Positions 58,199 to 64,000 of a stretch of DNA of 64,000 nucleotides are shown one piece after another (position 1 is the first letter of the stretch; every line of letters begins with the position of its first letter). The DNA is taken from assembly GCA_016711045.1 (NCBI GenBank), contig JADJTT010000002.1, forward strand, positions 496,001 through 560,000, written 5' to 3'. The notes below the pieces were generated by a model, which saw only the letters and a program-made list of their open reading frames with translations, had not been told where the DNA came from and searched no databases. The position numbers were made by a program, and so were the translations under genes. The stretch is from Saprospirales bacterium (lineage in GTDB: Bacteria > Bacteroidota > Bacteroidia > Chitinophagales > Saprospiraceae).

Positions 58199-59098
58199 AT
58201 GAAACACAAATCCGGTTTTGTCAATATCATTGGGCGACCCAACGTCGGGAAGTCCACCCTTATGAACGCCCTGGTGGGCGAACGGATGTCTATCATCACC
58301 AACAAACCCCAGACCACCCGCCACCGGATCATCGGTATTCTCAGTGGGGAGGATTTCCAGATCATCTTTTCCGATACCCCGGGGCTGATCGGCATTCCTG
58401 CCTATAAAATGCAGCTGGCCATGAACCGCGCGGTTCAATCTACTTTTGAAGATGCAGACATCATGCTGTTCGTCACTGATCCCTGGGACGAATACGGGGT
58501 GGAAGACCCCCTGCTCATGCGTTTGCTGGCCTCCGAAGTGCCCGTTTTTGTGATTATTAATAAAATCGACAAGATCTCCGTGCAGGAACTGGATGTCCAG
58601 CTCGAAAAATGGAATACACTGCTCCCCAATGCGGATAAAATCGGCGTCTCGGCGCTGAAAAAGTTGCATACGGAAGAGCTGTTAAAAAAGATACTGGATA
58701 CACTACCCGAAGGGCCGGAATACTACCCCAAGGATCAATTGACCGACCGGGCAGAGCGCTTTTTTATATCGGAGATCATTCGCGAAAAAGTGATGGAGCT
58801 CTACCAGCAGGAAATCCCCTACTCGGTAGAAGCCATCATAAATAGTTTTAAAGAAGGGACCACCAAGGAAGGCGCCCCCATCGTGCGGATCGACGCCGTG
58901 CTTTATGTGGCCCGTAAAACCCAAAAGCCTATCCTGATCGGCAAAAACGGACAGGCCATCAAAAAACTGGGCACAGAAGCCCGGAAGTCGATCGAGCAGT
59001 TCCTGGATTCCAGAGTACACCTGGAACTTACCGTGAAGGTGCGGGAAAACTGGCGCGACGACGATCAATTACTCAAACAGTTTGGATATTTGGATTGA
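58199..59098 (+). CDS. era: GTPase Era (ribosome small-subunit assembly)
   Basis: 299 residues, normal length. GTPase motifs: G1 GRPNVGKS (12-19), G3 DTPG (59-62), G4 NKID (121-124). The C-terminal KH domain has GKNG at 248-251, which binds the 3' end of 16S rRNA. Essential in 30S maturation. The start ATG follows directly on the upstream gene. Der follows after 12 bases, the usual Bacteroidota era-der pairing. Confidence 0.97.
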   Translation: MKHKSGFVNIIGRPNVGKSTLMNALVGERMSIITNKPQTTRHRIIGILSGEDFQIIFSDTPGLIGIPAYKMQLAMNRAVQSTFEDADIMLFVTDPWDEYGVEDPLLMRLLASEVPVFVIINKIDKISVQELDVQLEKWNTLLPNADKIGVSALKKLHTEELLKKILDTLPEGPEYYPKDQLTDRAERFFISEIIREKVMELYQQEIPYSVEAIINSFKEGTTKEGAPIVRIDAVLYVARKTQKPILIGKNGQAIKKLGTEARKSIEQFLDSRVHLELTVKVRENWRDDDQLLKQFGYLD

Positions 59099-59110
59099 GA
59101 AAATAATAAT

Positions 59111-60415
59111 ATGGGAAATATAGTAGCAATAGTGGGGCGACCCAATGTAGGAAAATCGACTTTTTACAACCGCCTGATCGGAGAACGGCAGGCCATCATC
59201 GATGATACATCGGGGGTTACACGCGACCGCCAATACGGCACCTCCGACTGGAATGGGAAAACCTTTACGGTGGTAGATACCGGTGGATTTGTCAAAAGCT
59301 CAGACGACGTCTTTGAATCGGCCATCCGCTCCCAGGTAAAGATCGCTATACAGGAAGCTTCTGTCATCATCTTTATGGTGGATGTACTCACCGGAGTCAC
59401 CGACCTCGACGAGGAAGTGGCGCAGATGTTGCGGCAGACAGACAAGCCCTCTTTCCTCATGGTCAACAAGGTGGACAACCATAACCGCATGCTGGATGCC
59501 AATGAATTTTGGAGTCTGGGCTTTGAAGAGACCTTTTTCGTCTCCTCCCTGTCAGGTAGTGGAACCGGAGAACTCCTCGACGCAGTGGCCGAACACATTG
59601 AGAATGAAGAGCCCCTGGAATCCACCCTCCCCAAGTTTGCGATCGTAGGACAACCCAACGTGGGAAAATCTTCCCTCACCAATGCCCTGTTGGGAGAAGA
59701 GCGGAACATCGTGACGGAGATTGCCGGCACTACCCGCGATTCCATCCATACGGTCTACAACAAGTTTGGGAAAGAATTCCTCCTGATCGATACCGCAGGC
59801 ATGCGCAAAAAAGCCAAAGTGCATGAAAACCTGGAATTCTACTCCGTCATGCGCGCCATTAAAGCCATTGAGGATGCCGATGTCTGCATCCTCATGATCG
59901 ATGCCCAAACCGGCATGGAAGCACAAGACATGAGCATCTTCCGCCTCGCCCAACGACGTAAAAAAGGGATCGTTATCCTCGTCAATAAATGGGACCTGGT
60001 CGAAAACAAGGAAACCAATACTGCCCGGGATTTTGAAGAAACGATCCTGGAAAAGATATCCCCCTTCAACGATGTGCCGATCCTGTTTATCTCTACCCTG
60101 GAAAAACAACGCATCTTTCAGGCGGTGGAAATGGCGATGGACGTCTACGAAAACCGGGGACGCCGGATTAAAACCTCAGAACTGAACGACAAGATGCTGC
60201 CGGAAATCGACCGAACTCCGCCACCTGCCCATAGGGGCCTCTACGTCAAGATCAAATATATCACCCAACTGCCCACCCCCTATCCCTCCTTTATCTTTTT
60301 CTGTAACCACCCTAAACATGTGAAAGAAAATTATAAGCTGTTTCTGGAAAACCGGTTGCGCCAGCATTTTAAGTTCACAGGCTCCCCGATTTCTATATTC
60401 TTCCGGCAAAAATGA
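59111..60415 (+). CDS. der: GTPase Der (EngA), ribosome large-subunit assembly
   Basis: 434 residues with two GTPase domains: GRPNVGKS (9-16), DTGG (56-59), NKVD (119-122); then GQPNVGKS (180-187), DTAG (227-230), NKWD (292-295). A KH-like C-terminal domain follows. It acts in 50S assembly. Same operon as era. Confidence 0.97.
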   Translation: MGNIVAIVGRPNVGKSTFYNRLIGERQAIIDDTSGVTRDRQYGTSDWNGKTFTVVDTGGFVKSSDDVFESAIRSQVKIAIQEASVIIFMVDVLTGVTDLDEEVAQMLRQTDKPSFLMVNKVDNHNRMLDANEFWSLGFEETFFVSSLSGSGTGELLDAVAEHIENEEPLESTLPKFAIVGQPNVGKSSLTNALLGEERNIVTEIAGTTRDSIHTVYNKFGKEFLLIDTAGMRKKAKVHENLEFYSVMRAIKAIEDADVCILMIDAQTGMEAQDMSIFRLAQRRKKGIVILVNKWDLVENKETNTARDFEETILEKISPFNDVPILFISTLEKQRIFQAVEMAMDVYENRGRRIKTSELNDKMLPEIDRTPPPAHRGLYVKIKYITQLPTPYPSFIFFCNHPKHVKENYKLFLENRLRQHFKFTGSPISIFFRQK

Positions 60416-60426
60416 GCCCTTTTCAC

Positions 60427-60434
60427 TACCTTTA
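60427..60434 (+). promoter_or_regulatory. Possible -7 box for rfbCD
   Basis: TACCTTTA, one base off TAnnTTTG and identical to the box before the TPP riboswitch. It lies 12 bases after the der stop and 25 bases before the rfbC ATG. Confidence 0.35.
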
Positions 60435-60458
60435 GGGCTTGATCCAAACTTACCGAAC

Positions 60459-61004
60459 ATGCCTTTCCACGATACTTCCTTTCGGGATTTGAAGCTATTC
60501 GAACCGAAGATATTCAAAGACGATCGAGGCTATCTCTTCGAAAGTTTTAACCAGCATGCATTTGAAGCAGCCGGTATCCAGACTATGTTCGTGCAGGATA
60601 ATCAGGTCTTCTCCACACAGGGCGTGCTCCGCGGGCTCCACTACCAGTTGTTTCCCTTTGGGCAGGCAAAACTTGTCCGGGTAATTCAGGGCGAGATCCT
60701 GGACGTGGTGGTCGACCTCCGGGAAGATGAACCCACTTATGGGAAATGGTTCAGCAAACGATTGGATGACGTAACACAGCAACAACTCTTCGTACCCCGT
60801 GGATTTGCACATGGTTATATCGTCTTGAGCCCCACGGCCATCGTCTCCTACAAATGCGATAATTTTTACGCCCGCGAACACGAAGGAGGCATTCGATACG
60901 ACGACCCTACCCTCCAAATCAATTGGGAATACGACCTTTCCACCGTGCTCGTTTCTGAAAAAGATCTGGCGCAACCACTTTTCGGCAATCATCCCCGAAG
61001 CTGA
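60459..61004 (+). CDS. rfbC: dTDP-4-dehydrorhamnose 3,5-epimerase
   Basis: 181 residues. It catalyses the third step of dTDP-L-rhamnose synthesis. The cupin core shows the family signatures DDRGYLFESFN (21-31), VLRGLHYQ with the catalytic His (61), LDVVVDLR and FVPRGFAHGY (111-120). The stop is one base before the rfbD ATG, so translation is probably coupled. The earlier steps (rfbA, rfbB) are not in the window. Confidence 0.95.
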   Translation: MPFHDTSFRDLKLFEPKIFKDDRGYLFESFNQHAFEAAGIQTMFVQDNQVFSTQGVLRGLHYQLFPFGQAKLVRVIQGEILDVVVDLREDEPTYGKWFSKRLDDVTQQQLFVPRGFAHGYIVLSPTAIVSYKCDNFYAREHEGGIRYDDPTLQINWEYDLSTVLVSEKDLAQPLFGNHPRS

Positions 61005-61005
61005 G

Positions 61006-61890
61006 ATGGCCAATATCCTCATAACCGGAGCCGGAGGTCAGGTAGGTATTGCTCTCCAGGCCCAGGCCCAACGCCGGCCGGACTGGAATTTTCTATTTAC
61101 CGACAAACAGGTGCTGGATATTACCGACGCCGTAGCCGTAGAGGCCTTTTTTGAGGCCAACTCCATCAATTTTTGCATCAACGCCGCCGGTTATACCCTG
61201 GTCGACCAGGCGGAATCGGCCCCTCAACTGGCCAGCGCCGGCAATATAGACGGGCCTGGAAACCTGGCGATTGCCTGTGCGAAACACCACGCCATCTTCC
61301 TTCACATTTCTACCGACTACGTATACCACAGCCTTCAAAATACGCCCTACGAAGAGGAGGATCCGGTGATGCCCCAAAGTGTCTACGCCCGAACCAAGTG
61401 GGAAGGCGAACAGGCCGCCTTACGGCATTGTCCTCAAACTTTTATCGTGCGCGCTTCCTGGATCTATTCCCTGCACGGGCACAATTTCCTCCGCACTATG
61501 CTCCGCCTGGGGCAGGAACGGAGCCAAGTGAAAGTCGTCTACGACCAGGTGGGTACGCCGACCTGCGCCTCCGACCTGGCTGATACGCTCCTGTTTATGG
61601 TCCATGCCCTCCATACGGGAGCTGTTTCTGCCGAAAAATCCAGCGGAATATTCAACTACAGCCCGGAAGGCGTAGCCAGTTGGTATGATTTTGCCCTGGC
61701 TATTTTTGAAAAAACAGGAAATCCCATCGAGGTAGTCCCCATCCGGACCATTGAATACCCTACTCCTACCGTGCGGCCGCCGTATAGTGTAATGTGTAAA
61801 GAAAAAATAAAATCGGTCTTTAACCTGCCCATACCCCATTGGAGAGATAGCCTGGACCGCTGCCTTGCGCAATACCCCCAACTTCCCTGA
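61006..61890 (+). CDS. rfbD: dTDP-4-dehydrorhamnose reductase
   Basis: 294 residues. Last step of dTDP-L-rhamnose synthesis, an NAD(P)H-dependent extended SDR. Nucleotide loop GAGGQVG (8-14), STDYVY (102-107) and the catalytic YxxxK as YARTK (127-131). The C-terminal half carries PTVRPPYSVM, typical of RmlD. The product feeds O-antigen or exopolysaccharide assembly. Confidence 0.95.
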   Translation: MANILITGAGGQVGIALQAQAQRRPDWNFLFTDKQVLDITDAVAVEAFFEANSINFCINAAGYTLVDQAESAPQLASAGNIDGPGNLAIACAKHHAIFLHISTDYVYHSLQNTPYEEEDPVMPQSVYARTKWEGEQAALRHCPQTFIVRASWIYSLHGHNFLRTMLRLGQERSQVKVVYDQVGTPTCASDLADTLLFMVHALHTGAVSAEKSSGIFNYSPEGVASWYDFALAIFEKTGNPIEVVPIRTIEYPTPTVRPPYSVMCKEKIKSVFNLPIPHWRDSLDRCLAQYPQLP

Positions 61891-61942
61891 TCGCATTTTT
61901 GGTTCTGCCTGCAAACAAACTATTTTCCTCTATCGATCGTTG

Positions 61943-61950
61943 TAACTTTG
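61943..61950 (+). promoter_or_regulatory. -7 box of the terminal giant gene
   Basis: TAACTTTG, 20 bases before the ATG at 61970, giving a leader of about a dozen bases. It separates this gene from rfbCD. Confidence 0.5.
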
Positions 61951-61969
61951 ATCAAACAACTTGGAAAAT

Positions 61970-64000
61970 ATGCCCTTTCTCCTCCGTTTCTCTCTTATCC
62001 TGGGTTTTCTGGCCCTGCTTGCGGTGCAGGCAAAAGCTACCCACAACCGGGCCGGCGAAATATCCATTGTCCCGCTCGGATCGTGCGATGAGTATGCCAT
62101 TGAAGCGACCATCACCACGTATACCAAGGCGAGTAGTGTGGCTGCTGACCGGGATTCCCTCCTGATCTGCTGGGGCGACGGCACCTGTCAAATGGTGGGG
62201 CGATCGAATGGAGGTGGACAAGGGCAATTGCTCCCCAACGATACCAAGCTCAATTATTACATAGCCACCCATAAATACAGCGGCAGGTCGAGGTATGTCA
62301 TCTCCATGACCGACCCCAACCGGAATGGCGGCATTTTGAACGTCAACCCGCCCAATTCCGAAAACGTGCCCTTTCATCTGCATACCACCTACACCTTCCC
62401 CAATTGCGCTTTCGACGGCCCCAACCACACCCCTACCCTGACCCAACCGCCCATTGATATCGGATGTGTCGGACAACCCTTTCTCCACAACCCCAATGCC
62501 GTCGATATAGATAACGACAGCCTTTCTTATTCGCTGGTCGTGCCGTTTCAGGAAGTGGGCGTACCGGTGCCCAATTACCTGTGGCCCGACTATATCGAAC
62601 CTGGCGCCGACAACAAGTATTCGCTCAACACCCTCACCGGCGATTTCCTGTGGGAGTCGCCCCAGAAAGCAGGCGAATACAATATTGCCATGTATATCAT
62701 CTCCTGGCGCAATGGAATCGCCATAGATACCGTGTTACGGGATATGCAGATCCTGATCCTCGACTGCGACGACAATCGACCTCCTGTAATCGAAGCGCCG
62801 GAATACATTTGTGTAGTTGCCGGGGAAACCATTCAATTTCAGGTAATTGCCACCGACCCGGATGAAGGGCAAAAATTGGAGCTCTCCGCATTGGGAGGTC
62901 CGTTCCTCACGCCCTACAGCCCGGCTACGTTTTCGGCCCCCGGCAATTTTCAAACACCACCGGTGTCGGCCACCTTTAAATGGGTTACCTCTTGTGAGCA
63001 TATTTCCGATCAGCCCTATACCGTGGTGTTCCGGGCACTCGACAACTACCTGGGCAACTATGGCCTGGCCACGCTCAAAACCCTGCGCATCAAAGTCGTA
63101 GGGCCACCTCCGGAAGACCTGCAGGCCGAAGCCAGCTCCAACCGCATCGAACTCTCCTGGGCAAAACCTTACGCCTGTGAAGATGCGGCCGAAGGCTATT
63201 TCTACGCATTCTCGGTCTGGCGACGCGAAGGAACCAACCCCTTCCCGCCAGATACCTGCGACCCCGGACTGGAAGGGAAAGGCTATACCCGGATTTTTGC
63301 CAATACCACCCAAGTGGTGAATAGCCGCTACTATTTTGAAGACAAAAACGTGGAACGCGGAAAAACCTATTGCTACCGGATATTGGCTGGATTTGCCAAA
63401 ACCACTGCGATCGGCCTTCCTTACAACCGCGTGGAAAGCCTTCCTTCCGAAGAGATTTGCATCCAATTGAGCAGGGATGTACCCTTGCTCACCAATGTGG
63501 ATGTGAAGGTGACAGACCCCGGCAATGGGGAAATAGAGGTTCGCTGGACCAAACCTGCAGCGGAAGACCTCGATACCCTGCAAAATCCAGGGCCTTACAT
63601 CTATGAAGTGTGGAGAGCAGACGGCATCACCAATTCCGGCTTCGCCCCCATCGGGGTATCTTTTACCAGCCCCACTTTCTGGCAGGCAAACGACACCTCC
63701 TTTATCGATACAGGACTCAATACGCTCGAAAGGGGGTATACCTATCAAATAGCCCTTTATGTGAATGGAGAACCGGAACCTATCGGCTTTTCCCCGTCGG
63801 CCTCTTCCGTTTTTCTGTCTATTGCTTCCTCCGATGAGATCAATACCCTCTCCTGGAGCTTTTCGGTTTCCTGGAATAATAATGAATACACCATATTCAA
63901 GCAAAATGCGCTCATGAACTGGGATTCCCTGACCACCACCACCGAGCGCATGTTTACGGATGAAGGCCTTGTCAACGGCAGGGAATATTGCTACTATGTG
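61970..64000 (+). CDS. Giant secreted protein with fibronectin-type modules (5' part, runs off the window)
   Basis: The frame is open from ATG 61970 to the last base (677 codons) and continues outside. A signal peptide (MPFLLRFSLILGFLALLAVQ-AKA) is followed by an N-terminal domain beginning THNRAGEISIVPLGSCDEYAIEATITTYTK, common at the head of Bacteroidota gliding-associated proteins. It has cadherin-like text (SLNTLTGDFLWESPQKAGEYN, VIATDPDEGQ) and then fibronectin type III-like modules (LQAEASSNRIELSWAKPYAC, YEVWRADG, GKTYCYRI). A CHU_C tail is expected beyond the window by analogy. Extracytoplasmic; role unknown. Confidence 0.8.
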   Translation, partial: MPFLLRFSLILGFLALLAVQAKATHNRAGEISIVPLGSCDEYAIEATITTYTKASSVAADRDSLLICWGDGTCQMVGRSNGGGQGQLLPNDTKLNYYIATHKYSGRSRYVISMTDPNRNGGILNVNPPNSENVPFHLHTTYTFPNCAFDGPNHTPTLTQPPIDIGCVGQPFLHNPNAVDIDNDSLSYSLVVPFQEVGVPVPNYLWPDYIEPGADNKYSLNTLTGDFLWESPQKAGEYNIAMYIISWRNGIAIDTVLRDMQILILDCDDNRPPVIEAPEYICVVAGETIQFQVIATDPDEGQKLELSALGGPFLTPYSPATFSAPGNFQTPPVSATFKWVTSCEHISDQPYTVVFRALDNYLGNYGLATLKTLRIKVVGPPPEDLQAEASSNRIELSWAKPYACEDAAEGYFYAFSVWRREGTNPFPPDTCDPGLEGKGYTRIFANTTQVVNSRYYFEDKNVERGKTYCYRILAGFAKTTAIGLPYNRVESLPSEEICIQLSRDVPLLTNVDVKVTDPGNGEIEVRWTKPAAEDLDTLQNPGPYIYEVWRADGITNSGFAPIGVSFTSPTFWQANDTSFIDTGLNTLERGYTYQIALYVNGEPEPIGFSPSASSVFLSIASSDEINTLSWSFSVSWNNNEYTIFKQNALMNWDSLTTTTERMFTDEGLVNGREYCYYV

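Noticed and set aside
62735..63904. A 389-codon minus-strand frame at the right end
   Set aside because: It is the shadow of the open plus-strand giant gene that starts at 61970, which has a signal peptide, a -7 box and fibronectin-type modules.
1..64000. tRNA, rRNA, phage or toxin-antitoxin genes
   Set aside because: I looked for cloverleaf-like stretches, rRNA signatures, integrases and small paired frames and saw none.

Overview
The window looks like a chromosomal piece of a gliding, type IX secretion (T9SS) bacterium of the phylum Bacteroidota, most plausibly the Saprospiria (Haliscomenobacter/Lewinella-like); the class is inference. The evidence is six giant proteins with a CHU_C 'gliding-motility' C-terminus (T9SS type B), one with a T9SS type A tail, a TonB-dependent receptor with a carboxypeptidase-regulatory-like N-terminus, -7 boxes of the Bacteroidota type TAnnTTTG, and few Shine-Dalgarno sites.

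Bases 1-52,830 form an island of seven giant surface or secreted protein genes, all on the minus strand and each about 7.0-7.4 kb. Four of them (A1 135-7428, A2 7739-15134, A3 15337-22636, A4 23094-30394) are tandem paralogues. They share an almost identical 3.19-kb core, while their heads and tails differ. All four reading frames are broken, and all 13 indels I could place by comparing copies lie in DNA shared between copies. Each of these genes ends in its own hairpin terminator. Next come B (30719-37721), with a P-domain head and about 19 SprB-like modules, broken by a GATA duplication; a small secreted TonB_C-domain protein; C (38378-45466), an intact P-domain/PKD-like giant; and D (45752-52827), a metzincin protease with about 21 PKD domains. 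In D the signal peptide is one base out of frame with the rest of the protein.

From 52.8 kb the content becomes ordinary. A possible small minus-strand RNA lies at about 53.1-53.2 kb, followed by a small outer-membrane barrel protein (53651-54289, +). A TonB-dependent receptor (54348-56777, -) is preceded by a clear TPP riboswitch and is therefore a likely thiamin transporter. Behind it are a NadR-like P-loop kinase (56995-57510, -) and then a plus-strand run: a conserved hypothetical, era, der, rfbC, rfbD, and the 5' part of another giant fibronectin-type secreted protein that leaves the window.

The island encodes a dense set of modular, T9SS-exported, cysteine-rich adhesin-like proteins. 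The A array looks like a family kept alike by recombination. Whether its frameshifts are biological or a polishing artefact of repeated DNA is the main open question.
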